Positions 24,808 through 34,184 of a DNA stretch of 64,000 nt are shown in pieces. The notes beneath the pieces are model-generated. The model saw only the letters and a program-made list of their open reading frames with translations. It was not told the origin of the DNA and made no database searches. Source of the DNA: Paracoccaceae bacterium (GTDB lineage Bacteria; Pseudomonadota; Alphaproteobacteria; Rhodobacterales; Rhodobacteraceae); the NCBI GenBank assembly GCA_028284705.1, contig JANQRE010000043.1:34814-98813 (forward strand), in the 5' to 3' direction. Made by a program: the position numbers and the translations under genes. Numbering within the stretch: position 1 is the first letter of the stretch; each line of letters opens with the position of its first letter.

Positions 24808-25635
24808 ATGTCCAACGCCCAGCTAGAGACCGCCATCGAAGCCGCGTGGGAGGCCCGCGACACGATCACGCCTGCAACGACTGGCGAGGCGCGCGAGGCC
24901 ATCGAAGACACGTTGAACGCGTTGGACGGCGGATCACTGCGCGTGGCCGAGAAGCAAAGCGACGGCTCGTGGCATGTCAACCAATGGGCCAAGAAGGCGG
25001 TGCTGCTGGGCTTCCGTCTGAAGGACATGGAGCAGCAGGATGGCGGCCCGCAGGGCGGCGGCTGGTGGGACAAGGTCGACTCGAAATTCAAAGGTTGGGG
25101 CGACAATCAGTGGAAAGCCGCGGGTTTCCGGGCAGTGCCCAACTGTGTGGTCCGCAAGTCGGCCTATGTCGCACCGAATGTCGTACTGATGCCGTCCTTC
25201 GTAAACCTCGGCGCCTATGTGGACGAAGGCACGATGGTCGATACCTGGGCCACGGTCGGCTCCTGCGCGCAGATCGGCAAGAATGTGCACCTGTCGGGCG
25301 GTGTCGGGATCGGTGGCGTCTTGGAACCGATGCAGGCGGGGCCGACGATCATCGAAGACAATTGCTTTATCGGAGCGCGCTCGGAAGTGGTCGAAGGCTG
25401 CATCGTGCGCGAAGGCTCCGTGCTCGGCATGGGTGTCTTCATCGGGCAATCCACCAAGATCGTCGACCGCGAGACCGGCGAGGTGATGTATGGCGAAGTG
25501 CCGCCTTACTCGGTCGTCGTGGCCGGTTCGATGCCCTCCAAGAACAACATCAACCTCTATTGCGCGGTGATCGTGAAACGCGTCGATGAGCGTACGCGGT
25601 CGAAGACGGGCATCAACGAGCTGTTGCGTGACTGA
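24808..25635 (+). CDS. dapD: 2,3,4,5-tetrahydropyridine-2,6-dicarboxylate N-succinyltransferase
   Basis: 275-residue DapD of the succinylase DAP/lysine pathway. Left-handed beta-helix hexapeptide repeats fill the middle, including [42 protein letters not shown] and [27 protein letters not shown]; the catalytic acidic residues are in the [16 protein letters not shown] loops. ATG at 24808 has GAGGAG upstream. It overlaps the next gene (GTG at 25628). dapE and dapB are elsewhere in the window. Confidence 0.96.
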   Translation: MSNAQLETAIEAAWEARDTITPATTGEAREAIEDTLNALDGGSLRVAEKQSDGSWHVNQWAKKAVLLGFRLKDMEQQDGGPQGGGWWDKVDSKFKGWGDNQWKAAGFRAVPNCVVRKSAYVAPNVVLMPSFVNLGAYVDEGTMVDTWATVGSCAQIGKNVHLSGGVGIGGVLEPMQAGPTIIEDNCFIGARSEVVEGCIVREGSVLGMGVFIGQSTKIVDRETGEVMYGEVPPYSVVVAGSMPSKNNINLYCAVIVKRVDERTRSKTGINELLRD

Positions 25636-25966
25636 CAAACCCAAGCGCCGTCAGGAGGTCTACACGCTACTGGTGGAAGTGGGGCGCAAGGACGGCGACG
25701 GGTTGCCGGAAGGCAGCACCGGGGCGGCGCTGATGTGTTATGCGAGCGGGGTTGATGAGGCCGAAGCCGTGCGCGAGACGGTGGCGATATTGAAACAGGC
25801 CGATCTCAACCCGCTGGATGTGACAGGCTATGGATCACGCGCGGAACGCTTGGCCGAAGGGCACGACATCAGCGACGAGGATCTCGCGCTGATGGATCGT
25901 GCTTTGGAGGAAAATTCCGTTGTGGTCGCCCAGACCACGGCGTTTTTCGAAGAACCTAAGTCTTGA
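25628..25966 (+). CDS. Small protein of unknown function coupled to dapD
   Basis: 112 residues, acidic, no signal or transmembrane segment. The GTG at 25628 overlaps the end of dapD by 8 nt. Contains [20 protein letters not shown] and an [26 protein letters not shown] region suggesting an alpha/beta ACT-like or ferredoxin-like fold, but I do not recognise a family. It converges with, and overlaps by 11 nt, the 217-residue Hint-type gene. Confidence 0.75.
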   Translation: MTDKPKRRQEVYTLLVEVGRKDGDGLPEGSTGAALMCYASGVDEAEAVRETVAILKQADLNPLDVTGYGSRAERLAEGHDISDEDLALMDRALEENSVVVAQTTAFFEEPKS

Positions 25967-26609
25967 AATAGCCGGCGCGGTAGAAGGACGAAAAGCCCCG
26001 CGCTTCGCTGTCTGTGAGCGGATAGGCTTCGGCCACGCGACCCGCGACCTGTTTGCTTGCAACAGCGCAGGCCCCGACCATCACCGCGTTGCCGCTTTCC
26101 AGTTTAACTTCGAGGAGGGTGTCTTTCGGGCCAAGCTCGATGAATTGCACGCGAGTACGATCTTTCAACGCCCAGGCGGGCATCAGAACGTCTTCGGTAC
26201 CGAACATCTGCTCCGCGCGGTCAGAGGTCATCCAGAGGCATTGCGTGGTGCCGATCACCAGGTCCTGATCGAGACCGAAATAGGGCGCCCGCAGGCGCAG
26301 CGCATGCCGCGATTTTCCAGCGGTGGAAATGGAAAGAACCCGGGTCGCCCGCCCGGTGTGATCCAGCACCAAATCGCCGCTGGACAGATCGCTCAAGCGC
26401 GCAACCCCGTCCGGTGTGCGCACGCGCGTCGTGTCCAATAGGCCAGTGTCCGGCGTCGCATCTGGTGGAAAATTAACATTTGCGGACGCCGTGTCCCACC
26501 ACAGGCTCGTGGTGTCCAACGCGTTGATCCGGCGTGCAGGTGCTGCCATCGGCGCGATGCGCCCTAACACTGCACGTTTGCCTCTGCTCTCGAAACGTAC
26601 CTGTTTCAT
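25956..26609 (-). CDS. Degenerate Hint-domain protein
   Basis: 217 residues. Residues 56-150 align with the Hint domain of the neighbouring 520-residue protein (shared RTPDG, GDLV, then FG-EDVL), but the splice/cleavage residues are gone: the position of catalytic Cys1 is Gly56 (GLLDTTRVRTPDG) and the His of PQHRIL is Gln123 (TTQCLW). No signal peptide; the N-terminal 55 residues are Arg/Ala-rich. Self-processing is therefore unlikely and it may serve as a binding module. Hint_2 proteins like this are common in roseobacters without a known role. Confidence 0.8.
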   Translation of the reverse strand: MKQVRFESRGKRAVLGRIAPMAAPARRINALDTTSLWWDTASANVNFPPDATPDTGLLDTTRVRTPDGVARLSDLSSGDLVLDHTGRATRVLSISTAGKSRHALRLRAPYFGLDQDLVIGTTQCLWMTSDRAEQMFGTEDVLMPAWALKDRTRVQFIELGPKDTLLEVKLESGNAVMVGACAVASKQVAGRVAEAYPLTDSEARGFSSFYRAGYFKT

Positions 26610-26754
26610 AACTTATACCCCACAACGAGCGTTTTTCGCCCGATTGTCCGTCAAGTTAAGCATGAAAAGGTTCATTTTCTGGCACCGCCAAGGGAGTTTT
26701 TTCGATCATTTTGAGGCAAAACTATGCCAAATCACAACGTGTTCGCATGGGGTC

Positions 26755-28317
26755 TCAATGCAGCAAGAGCTGCGCCTCATAGGTTTTCAGGGATGTACGC
26801 GCCGCGGCGCTGTAGCCGCGGCCGGTGTCGGGGTCGAGTTCCGGGAAAAGCGTGCAAATCTCTTTCAAAACAGGAGCTTCGAAGGATTGCAGCACTTGTG
26901 GACCGGGGTGGAAACTTTCGGTGGGCAGCCCTTCCGAGAAGACAACCTGGTGTTCGTCAAAGAGGATGTGGACATATTCCACGTCGGCCCGCGCCGTGTC
27001 GCGCAAAACGGTTAAATCGTTAACAAGGTCTTTCGCTGCGATAAGGACTTCATCCTCTCCGAACAGCAACTCCGCACGCTCGTCCTTAACGAGGATTCGG
27101 TGCTGCGGAGAGACCCAGAGGTCATCATGCGCGCCAAACGTTCCCGCCCGGATATGGACCGGAACCATGGCCCCCTCTGCCCTGATCTTGCGTCGACCGA
27201 TCCAGCGGATTTCCTGCGGACCGGCGTCGAGCGTGTCTACCAGATCGCCAGGCTCCAGCTCCTCGACCAGCCGATCTCCGTCCGGCGTGCGGATATGGGT
27301 GCCGGTGACAAAACAGGGGATCGTATTGATCGTAACGAAGGCCGTGTCGGTAACCCCGTCATCATTTTCGACCTGATAGGTGAAAGTGACACTCTCGATA
27401 TCGTCATCATTGACGACCGAGAAGGTGCCATCAGCATTCAACATGATTTCCTGGCCGGTGGTCAGGGTCACGGTATCACCGGCGACAACATCAATGCCGT
27501 TGATCTGCGTGATGGTCAGCGTACCACCCGCGGAGTCGATATCGTTGCTCAGCACGTCAATCGTCGGTGTGCCGTTCTGCACGATGTCAAATGCATCATC
27601 GACGGCGAGCAGTTCGTCCTGGAAGGAGCCACCGGCAATCAGAAGGTTGGAATCGTAGTTGCTGTCGGCAACATCGGCGATCCCGATCCGCAGGGTGTTC
27701 ACCTCGCCCGCAGTCACCGGAATGGTCAGGGTCAGGGTGACGGTGAAGCCGTCCATCTCGGTATTGAACTGGTCGCCTGTATTGTCCTGATAGAGGTTTA
27801 CGTTGTTGTTTTGATTGATATTTCCGATGTTCGAATTGCCGGTCCCTACTGCCAGATCAACCGGGACGCCATCCACCCAGACCCCGACGAGGTCATTATA
27901 GATGGAGTTCACATATTCCGGATATTCCTCGGACGAATAGGTGAACTGGAGGCTGAAGGTATTGGAGGTCGGGATGAAACTGATCTCGAGGATCGAGGCG
28001 TCGAAGGTGCTGCCACCCGCCAGCGCGTTGAACAGCGCGTCGTTGTTCACACCCGGCGTATTCGTCGAAGTGTTGGTGTTCTGATTTTCCTGACCGCTGG
28101 AGTTGGTCACATCATCGGCGCGGCCTGTTGAGAGGATCACGCCGGTATCGCCGGGCGTCAGCTCCGCCGCGACGCTGTCGCCATTGGAATAGATGCCGGA
28201 AGACACCCCGGCGCCGAAATAATTGGCACCGGTGATGATCGTGTCATCACCGAAGATTTCCTGCGCCATCTGCAGCGCCGTGGCGCTTGTGTTGATCGGC
28301 AGTTCCGATGCTGGCAT
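26755..28317 (-). CDS. Extracellular choice-of-anchor-L / Hint-domain protein
   Basis: 520 residues. Residues about 1-235 resemble the choice-of-anchor L domain (SFIPTSNTFSLQFTYSSEEYPEYV, then NDLVGVWVDGV), about 236-332 an Ig/cadherin-like module (VDDAFDIVQNGTPTIDVLSND), and about 333-480 an intact Hint_2 domain with PCFVTGTHIRTPDG (Cys335) and SPQHRILV (His406). No N-terminal signal, Asn/Asp/Thr-rich and acidic, which suits Type I export. The Hint domain could cleave itself or attach the product to a surface. A TTAA-N7-TTAA site lies about 140 bp upstream. Confidence 0.87.
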   Translation of the reverse strand: MPASELPINTSATALQMAQEIFGDDTIITGANYFGAGVSSGIYSNGDSVAAELTPGDTGVILSTGRADDVTNSSGQENQNTNTSTNTPGVNNDALFNALAGGSTFDASILEISFIPTSNTFSLQFTYSSEEYPEYVNSIYNDLVGVWVDGVPVDLAVGTGNSNIGNINQNNNVNLYQDNTGDQFNTEMDGFTVTLTLTIPVTAGEVNTLRIGIADVADSNYDSNLLIAGGSFQDELLAVDDAFDIVQNGTPTIDVLSNDIDSAGGTLTITQINGIDVVAGDTVTLTTGQEIMLNADGTFSVVNDDDIESVTFTYQVENDDGVTDTAFVTINTIPCFVTGTHIRTPDGDRLVEELEPGDLVDTLDAGPQEIRWIGRRKIRAEGAMVPVHIRAGTFGAHDDLWVSPQHRILVKDERAELLFGEDEVLIAAKDLVNDLTVLRDTARADVEYVHILFDEHQVVFSEGLPTESFHPGPQVLQSFEAPVLKEICTLFPELDPDTGRGYSAAARTSLKTYEAQLLLH

Positions 28318-28361
28318 GCGTGCCTCCGTGACCCGGGATCAGGCAAGCGAATGCACAGCAA

Positions 28362-28382
28362 GGAGAGGCCAGAAACCTCTCC
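28362..28382 (-). other. Hairpin in the 5' leader of the Hint/anchor gene
   Basis: Perfect 7-bp stem GGAGAGG / CCTCTCC with a 7-nt loop, 45-65 nt upstream of the start at 28317. It could protect or tune the mRNA. The rest of 28318-28611 is AT-rich promoter-like sequence between this gene and dapE. Confidence 0.4.
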
Positions 28383-28455
28383 AAAAACCTAGCACACTTA
28401 AAAACCGCTCAAGCGATCCTGTTGCGGATCGCAACCCTGCCTCGGGCGTTGTTAT

Positions 28456-28470
28456 TTAACGAAAAGTTAA
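28456..28470. promoter_or_regulatory. Candidate CtrA site upstream of the Hint/anchor gene
   Basis: TTAA-CGAAAAG-TTAA, fitting the alphaproteobacterial CtrA consensus TTAA-N7-TTAA, about 140 bp before the 520-residue protein and 140 bp before dapE in the other direction. Confidence 0.5.
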
Positions 28471-28611
28471 CAAAATCGGGTCGGGCGACAAATTTGATTT
28501 GCCTAAATGCCACTTAATTGACCGAAACTGGCGTTTTTTCGTCACAATCGGAGGCGTTGCACTCTAGATATTGGTGCGGCTATCACCTGAGCAACAAGAC
28601 CCGGAGGTTCC

Positions 28612-29757
28612 ATGTCCATCATTGATCCCGTCGATCTGACCGCCGCGCTGGTGCGCTGCCCCTCCGTGACGCCGGAGGAAGGCGGTGCCCTGGTGCTGTT
28701 GGAGGAGCTTTTGAGCCACGCCGGGTTTGACTGCACACGCGTGGATCGGGGCGAAACCTCAAACCTTTTTGCGCGTTGGGGCGCAAAAGGCGCGGAAAAA
28801 AGCTTTGGATTCAACGGTCATACCGATGTGGTACCCGTCGGGGACGAAGCGGCTTGGACGGTCGATCCGTTTGGGGCGGAGATCAAGGACGGGTTCCTTC
28901 ACGGGCGCGGATCGACGGACATGAAGTCAGGTGTGGCGGCCTTTGCTGCGGCCGCCGTGGATTTCGTGCGGGAGACACCACCGGATGGCGCCGTGATCCT
29001 GACGATCACCGGGGATGAAGAAGGGCCTGCGAAGGATGGCACTGTCGCGCTGTTGGATTGGATGGAGGTCAATGGCGAGCGGATGAGCGATTGCCTTGTA
29101 GGAGAACCGACCTCGCCCGAAGTCATGGGCGAGATGATGAAGATCGGGCGGCGCGGGTCGATGACGGCATCTTTCACGGTGACGGGCAAACAGGGGCACT
29201 CAGCCTACCCGCATCGCGCCCTGAACCCGGTGCCGGTGATGGCGCGGTTGATGGATCGGCTGGCCTCCCATGAGTTGGATCAGGGGACCGAGCATTTTGA
29301 CGCCTCGACCCTCGCAGTTACCACGATCGACACTGGCAACGCGGCTACGAATGTGATCCCGGCGCAATGCCGCGCCACGGTAAATATTCGTTTCAATGAT
29401 GCGCACAGCTCATCCACCCTAAGTGAGTGGCTTCGCAGTGAAGCGGACCGGATCTCTGAGGAGAGCGGCGCGCAGGTGGAGATCGAGACCCATGTGTCGG
29501 GCGAGAGTTTCATCACAGAGCCGGGGCCCTTATCGGAGCTGGTTTCGCGCGCGGTGCAGCAGGAAACCAACCGGGTGCCAGAGATGTCGACCTCGGGCGG
29601 CACGTCTGATGCGCGCTTCGTGCAGCATCACTGCCCAGTCGTGGAGTTCGGGCTTGTGGGCAAGACAATGCATGCCGTCGATGAGCGCGTGGAAGTGGCG
29701 CAAATTCATCGTCTTAAAGCGATCTATACGCGGATTTTGCAGGATTATTTCAGGTGA
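28612..29757 (+). CDS. dapE: Succinyl-diaminopimelate desuccinylase
   Basis: 381-residue dinuclear Zn M20 peptidase that makes LL-DAP from N-succinyl-LL-DAP. Motifs: [14 protein letters not shown] (metal His, catalytic Asp), [13 protein letters not shown] (bridging Asp), [11 protein letters not shown] (catalytic Glu and metal Glu), GEPTS, GHSAYPH, and the C-terminal [11 protein letters not shown] is preceded by GGAGG. The stop overlaps the GTG of the next gene. Confidence 0.95.
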   Translation: MSIIDPVDLTAALVRCPSVTPEEGGALVLLEELLSHAGFDCTRVDRGETSNLFARWGAKGAEKSFGFNGHTDVVPVGDEAAWTVDPFGAEIKDGFLHGRGSTDMKSGVAAFAAAAVDFVRETPPDGAVILTITGDEEGPAKDGTVALLDWMEVNGERMSDCLVGEPTSPEVMGEMMKIGRRGSMTASFTVTGKQGHSAYPHRALNPVPVMARLMDRLASHELDQGTEHFDASTLAVTTIDTGNAATNVIPAQCRATVNIRFNDAHSSSTLSEWLRSEADRISEESGAQVEIETHVSGESFITEPGPLSELVSRAVQQETNRVPEMSTSGGTSDARFVQHHCPVVEFGLVGKTMHAVDERVEVAQIHRLKAIYTRILQDYFR

Positions 29758-30332
29758 ACACCCTTGTGGTGATGGTCAAGGAACCGCGCCCAGGCCGCGT
29801 CAAGACACGGCTTGGACGTGACATCGGCATGGTCTCCGCCGCCTGGTGGTTTCGTCACCAAGTGAGCGCGTTGTTGCGTCGCCTCCGCGATCCGCGTTGG
29901 CAGATCGTGCTGGCGGTCACACCAGATGCCAAGGGGTTGACGAGCCGGGTCTGGCCCCGGGATTTATTGCGTATCCCGCAGGGGCCAGGCGACCTCGGGG
30001 ATCGGATGGGACGGGTGTTGCGGGCATTTGCTCCGGGGCCTGTTTGCATCATCGGGGCCGATATTCCGGGGATTTCGAGCGCACATATCGCCGAGGCGTT
30101 TGCCGCATTGGGACCGAATGAAACCGTCATTGGCCCGGCGCCCGACGGGGGCTATTGGCTGATTGGTCTCAGCGCATTGCGGGTGCCACGGCATCTCTTT
30201 GCCGGCGTGCGCTGGTCGAGTGAACACGCGCTTGCCGACACGCTGGCGACCATGGGAGATATGCGGGTGGCGCAGGTTGCGATGCTGCGCGATGTGGATA
30301 GGGCGGCGGACTTGGATAGCCCAGATATCTGA
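29754..30332 (+). CDS. DUF2064 / TIGR04282-type glycosyltransferase-like protein
   Basis: 192 residues. N-terminal [21 protein letters not shown] is the nucleotide-binding signature of this family (CofC/MobA-like nucleotidyltransferase fold), with [23 protein letters not shown] (metal-binding Asp) and [13 protein letters not shown]. Family members may transfer nucleotide or sugar; none is characterised well. GTG start at 29754 coupled to the dapE stop (GTGA). The stop is followed immediately by an AGTATTTTTG element. Confidence 0.85.
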   Translation: MNTLVVMVKEPRPGRVKTRLGRDIGMVSAAWWFRHQVSALLRRLRDPRWQIVLAVTPDAKGLTSRVWPRDLLRIPQGPGDLGDRMGRVLRAFAPGPVCIIGADIPGISSAHIAEAFAALGPNETVIGPAPDGGYWLIGLSALRVPRHLFAGVRWSSEHALADTLATMGDMRVAQVAMLRDVDRAADLDSPDI

Positions 30333-30375
30333 GTATTTTTGCCAGAATGAAACCAGGGCGGGCGGCGCGTTAACC

Positions 30376-30390
30376 TTAATGCAGGATTAA
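30376..30390. promoter_or_regulatory. Candidate CtrA site upstream of rnr
   Basis: TTAA-TGCAGGA-TTAA followed by C, 40 bp before the rnr start codon, with a second GTTAAC just upstream. Fits TTAA-N7-TTAA. Confidence 0.4.
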
Positions 30391-30429
30391 CGGCATGACG
30401 TCGGATTTGCAGCATGTTACGCCTCTGCC

Positions 30430-32685
30430 ATGAGCAGACTTCCAACCAAAGACGAAATCCTGCAATGGGTCTCGGACAATCCCACCAAGACATCGAAACG
30501 CGATATCGCCCGGGCTTTTGGGATCAAGGGCGCAGCGCGGATCGATCTGAAACGCCTGCTGAAGGAACTGGAAGCGGAGGGGCATCTGCAAAAACGCGCG
30601 CGCAGCTATCGCGAGCCGGGAACCTTGCCGCCTGTGACCGTGGCGCGCGTCGAAGAGATTGATCGCGACGGCGATGTCTTCCTAGAACCGATGGAATGGC
30701 ATGGCGAGGGGCCTGCTCCGCGTGCACTGTTTATTGCGAAGAAAGGCGATCCGGCGTTGGGCGAAGGCGACCGGGTTCTGGTGCGGTTGCAGAAGGTCTC
30801 CGGTGACGGCTACGCCTATCAGGCGCGGCTGATCCGGCGGTTGCAAACGGGACCGGCGCGCATTCTGGGCATCTTCCGCAAAGGGGCCGAGGGCGGGCGG
30901 ATTGTGCCGATTGACAAGGGCTCGCAAAGGGAATGGCGCGTGCCGCCAGGGGCCGTGACCGGCGCCAAGGATGGCGAGCTGGTGGAGGCGGAGCAGACCG
31001 GGCCTCGGTCGGCCATGGGGTTGCCGGTGGCGCGCATCATCGAGGTGTTGGGCGACCCGACCGATGCCCGCGCCGTGTCGCTGATCGCGATCCATCAGCA
31101 TGGCATTCCGGACGAATTTCCGGCCGCGGCAGTGGCAGAGGCGGAGGCCGCGGAACCGGTGGAACTGGGCGCGCGGGAAGACCTGCGCAAGCTGCCGCTG
31201 ATCACCATCGATCCGGTCGATGCGCGCGACCGCGACGACGCCTGTTATGCCCATCCCGACGACGACAAAACGAACCCCGGCGGGTTTGTGCTCTGGGTCG
31301 CGATTGCCGATGTGGCGCATTATGTGCGGCCCGGCTCGGAACTGGATCGCGAGGCGCGCAAGCGGGGCAACTCGACTTATTTCCCGGACCGCGTGGTGCC
31401 GATGCTGCCGGAAGCTCTGTCTGCGGATCTCTGTTCCCTGCATGGTGGGGTGGAGCGGGCCTGTATGGCGGTCCGCATGGTGCTCGATGCTCAAGGCAAC
31501 AAGCTGTCGCATCGGTTCGCGCGCGGGTTGATGAAATCGCCTGCGGCGCTGAACTACCAGCAGGTACAAAGCGCGATGGATGGGGACCCGGATGAGATGA
31601 CGGCACCGCTCCTCGAAGACGTCATCAAGCCGCTCTACGACGCTTACCATGCGCTCAGGCTGGCGCGCGGGCGGCGCGAACCACTCAATCTCGACATGCC
31701 AGAACGCCAGATCATGCTGGATGAGCGGGGTCATGTGACCTCCGTCGCCTTCAAGGAGCGGCTCGACGCGCATCGCATGATCGAGGAATTCATGGTGCTG
31801 GCCAATGTCGCCGCAGCCGAGGAGTTACAAGCCAAGAAATCGCCGGTGATGTACCGTGTGCATGAGGAACCGGGGCCGGAGAAAATGGAAGCGCTGCGCG
31901 AGATCGCAGGCGCGGCGGGGTTCACACTCGCCAAGGGGCGGGTGTTGAAAACGTCGCATATCAACCGGCTGTTGAAGCAGGCGGAGGGCACGCAGCATCA
32001 GGAGCTGATGAATATCTCGGCGCTGCGATCCATGACGCAGGCCTATTACAGCCCTGAGAACTTTGGGCATTTCGGGCTGGCCCTGAAGAATTACGCGCAT
32101 TTCACCTCACCCATTCGGCGCTATTCGGACCTGATGGTGCATCGTTCGCTGATCGCGGCAAATGGCTGGGGCGATGATGGACTGACCTCGGAGGAGGCGG
32201 CACAGATGCGCGAGACCGGCGAGCAGATTTCCGAGACCGAGCGGCGGTCAATGCAAGCCGAACGCGACACGACGGACCGCTACTTGGCGGCCTATCTGTC
32301 CGACCGGATCGGGGCGGAGATGGCAGGCCGTGTCGCGGGGGTGGCGAAGTTCGGGTTGTTTGTGAAGCTGGCAGAAAGTGGCGCGGATGGGTTGGTGCCG
32401 ATTGGCTCCCTGGGCCGTGAATATTTTCGGTTTGACCGCGAGGCACAGGTCTTGGAAGGCGAAAAGTCGGGGCTCAAACTGGGTCTTGGGCAGCGGGTCT
32501 TGGTGCGGGTGGCGGAGGCCACACCGGCGACGGGCGGGCTGACGCTGGAACTGCTTGAAGTGGATGGCAAGGCGATGCCGACACCGCCCGGTGGACGCAG
32601 GCCGTTGGGGCCGCGCAGGAGCGCGGCGAAATCCCGCGCGCGCGGCTCGAAACTGCGCAAGAAGGCGGCGCGTCGGCGGAAGTGA
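30430..32685 (+). CDS. rnr: Ribonuclease R
   Basis: 751-residue 3'-5' exoribonuclease. N-terminal winged-helix-like region (ILQWVSDNPTKTSKRDIARAFGIKG), cold-shock-type domains, RNB catalytic domain with ITIDPVDARDRDDACYA (metal-binding Asp cluster) and SPIRRYSDLMVHRSL, then an S1 domain near residues 640-720 (GRVAGVAKFGLFVKL) and a very basic tail ending KKAARRRK typical of RNase R. It degrades structured RNA and takes part in trans-translation. No clear ribosome-binding site before the ATG. Confidence 0.95.
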   Translation: MSRLPTKDEILQWVSDNPTKTSKRDIARAFGIKGAARIDLKRLLKELEAEGHLQKRARSYREPGTLPPVTVARVEEIDRDGDVFLEPMEWHGEGPAPRALFIAKKGDPALGEGDRVLVRLQKVSGDGYAYQARLIRRLQTGPARILGIFRKGAEGGRIVPIDKGSQREWRVPPGAVTGAKDGELVEAEQTGPRSAMGLPVARIIEVLGDPTDARAVSLIAIHQHGIPDEFPAAAVAEAEAAEPVELGAREDLRKLPLITIDPVDARDRDDACYAHPDDDKTNPGGFVLWVAIADVAHYVRPGSELDREARKRGNSTYFPDRVVPMLPEALSADLCSLHGGVERACMAVRMVLDAQGNKLSHRFARGLMKSPAALNYQQVQSAMDGDPDEMTAPLLEDVIKPLYDAYHALRLARGRREPLNLDMPERQIMLDERGHVTSVAFKERLDAHRMIEEFMVLANVAAAEELQAKKSPVMYRVHEEPGPEKMEALREIAGAAGFTLAKGRVLKTSHINRLLKQAEGTQHQELMNISALRSMTQAYYSPENFGHFGLALKNYAHFTSPIRRYSDLMVHRSLIAANGWGDDGLTSEEAAQMRETGEQISETERRSMQAERDTTDRYLAAYLSDRIGAEMAGRVAGVAKFGLFVKLAESGADGLVPIGSLGREYFRFDREAQVLEGEKSGLKLGLGQRVLVRVAEATPATGGLTLELLEVDGKAMPTPPGGRRPLGPRRSAAKSRARGSKLRKKAARRRK

Positions 32686-32780
32686 GCCGCGTGTAGGCGC
32701 AGGAAGCGCTTTGATTGGTAGGTGTTTCCGGGTAGTCTCCCGGCCAAAGAACAGGTCGGAAAAACGGCTGAGAGATACAG

Positions 32781-34127
32781 GTGGTTCAGGTGAGATTTGG
32801 AATTTCAATCTTGGCGGCGGTGGTTTTAGCGGCCCCCGTCCATGCGGTCGAGCAATCCTCGCGCCCGGATTTGCGACCCGTCCTGGACGCGGAAATCGTG
32901 ACGCGCGCCGCGACCACTGGACCACTTATTGAGATCGCAAAGTCGATCCGGCCGATTCCGCGCGGTGAGGCACCAAAAGTCGTGCCGGTGACCCTAGCCT
33001 CCGAAAACGTGCGGTTCCAGAACTGGATCAAGGCGTTTCGCGGACGCGCCGCGGCCAAGGGGATTTCCGACGCCGTGCTAGAGCGCGCCTTTGCGGGGGT
33101 GACCTACGATCCAGAGGTCATCAAGCGGGACCGCAACCAGTCGGAATTCACCAAGACGATTTGGGATTATCTGGACTCTGCCGCGTCGGACGCACGGGTA
33201 AACAATGGCAAAGCGGCGGTCAGAAAACAGCGCGCGGTGCTGGACCGGATCGAGGCTCAGTACGGCGTGGACAAATACGTCGTCGCGGCGATTTGGGGAC
33301 TGGAGAGCGCCTATGGCACGTTCAAGGGCTCCAAGGATCTGGTGCGCTCGCTGGCAACATTGGCCTTTGACACGCGGCGTGGCGCATTCTTTGAGGGGCA
33401 GTTGATCGCGGGGCTGAGGATCATCGAGGCGGGCGATGTGAGCCCGCGCAAGATGACCGGATCCTGGGCCGGCGCGATGGGTCATACGCAGTTCATCCCG
33501 ACCTCTTATCTCGACTACGCGGTGGATTTCACCGGCGACGGCAAACGCGATATCTGGGGCGAGAACCCGGCGGATGCGCTGGCCTCGACGGCGAATTACC
33601 TGAAATCCTTCGGCTGGACGACCGGCCAGCCCTGGGGGGTCGAGGTGCGCTTGCCGGAGGGGTTCGACTATACGCAAGCGGCGCGGGAGAACCTGAAATT
33701 GCCCTCCGAGTGGGCGGCGATCGGCATTAAGGATATCCGCGGTAAGGCGGTGCCGGACCATGGCAAGGCCTCGATCCTGATCCCGGCGGGGCATACCGGT
33801 GCCGCCTTCATGATCTTCGACAATTTTGAAGTGCTGGAGCGCTATAACACCGCGGATGCCTATGTGATCGGCGTCGGGCATCTGGCGGATCGCATCAAGG
33901 GTGGCCCGAAAATCCAATCCGGATGGCCGCGCGAGGACCGCGCCTTGAAACTCGCCGAGCGCAAGGAATTGCAGGAACGGCTGACGGAAGCGGGGTTTCC
34001 GACCAAGGTGGATGGACGCATCGGGCCGCTGACGATCAACTCGGTGCGGGCCTATCAGAAGGCGCAGGGGCTGGTGCCGGACGGCTATGCCTCGCTGGCG
34101 ATCCTGAAGCATCTCCGACAGGGCTAG
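32781..34127 (+). CDS. MltB-family lytic murein transglycosylase with peptidoglycan-binding domain
   Basis: 448 residues. N-terminal signal peptide ([17 protein letters not shown]), then SLT_2 catalytic domain about residues 70-365: [18 protein letters not shown] carries the catalytic Glu, followed by [20 protein letters not shown] and [22 protein letters not shown]-terminal PG_binding_1 domain follows ([37 protein letters not shown]). It cleaves glycan strands in the periplasm. No lipobox, so probably soluble. GTG start at 32781 or, less likely, 32790. Confidence 0.93.
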   Translation: MVQVRFGISILAAVVLAAPVHAVEQSSRPDLRPVLDAEIVTRAATTGPLIEIAKSIRPIPRGEAPKVVPVTLASENVRFQNWIKAFRGRAAAKGISDAVLERAFAGVTYDPEVIKRDRNQSEFTKTIWDYLDSAASDARVNNGKAAVRKQRAVLDRIEAQYGVDKYVVAAIWGLESAYGTFKGSKDLVRSLATLAFDTRRGAFFEGQLIAGLRIIEAGDVSPRKMTGSWAGAMGHTQFIPTSYLDYAVDFTGDGKRDIWGENPADALASTANYLKSFGWTTGQPWGVEVRLPEGFDYTQAARENLKLPSEWAAIGIKDIRGKAVPDHGKASILIPAGHTGAAFMIFDNFEVLERYNTADAYVIGVGHLADRIKGGPKIQSGWPREDRALKLAERKELQERLTEAGFPTKVDGRIGPLTINSVRAYQKAQGLVPDGYASLAILKHLRQG

Positions 34128-34184
34128 CCAAGCGCGCGCCGATGGCGTAAGCGCGGCGCAAACTCCCCTATCGAGGCCTTCCAG

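Noticed and set aside
27003..27022. GTTAAATCGTTAAC as a possible further CtrA site
   Set aside because: The gap between TTAA halves is 4, not 7, and it lies inside the coding sequence of the Hint protein.
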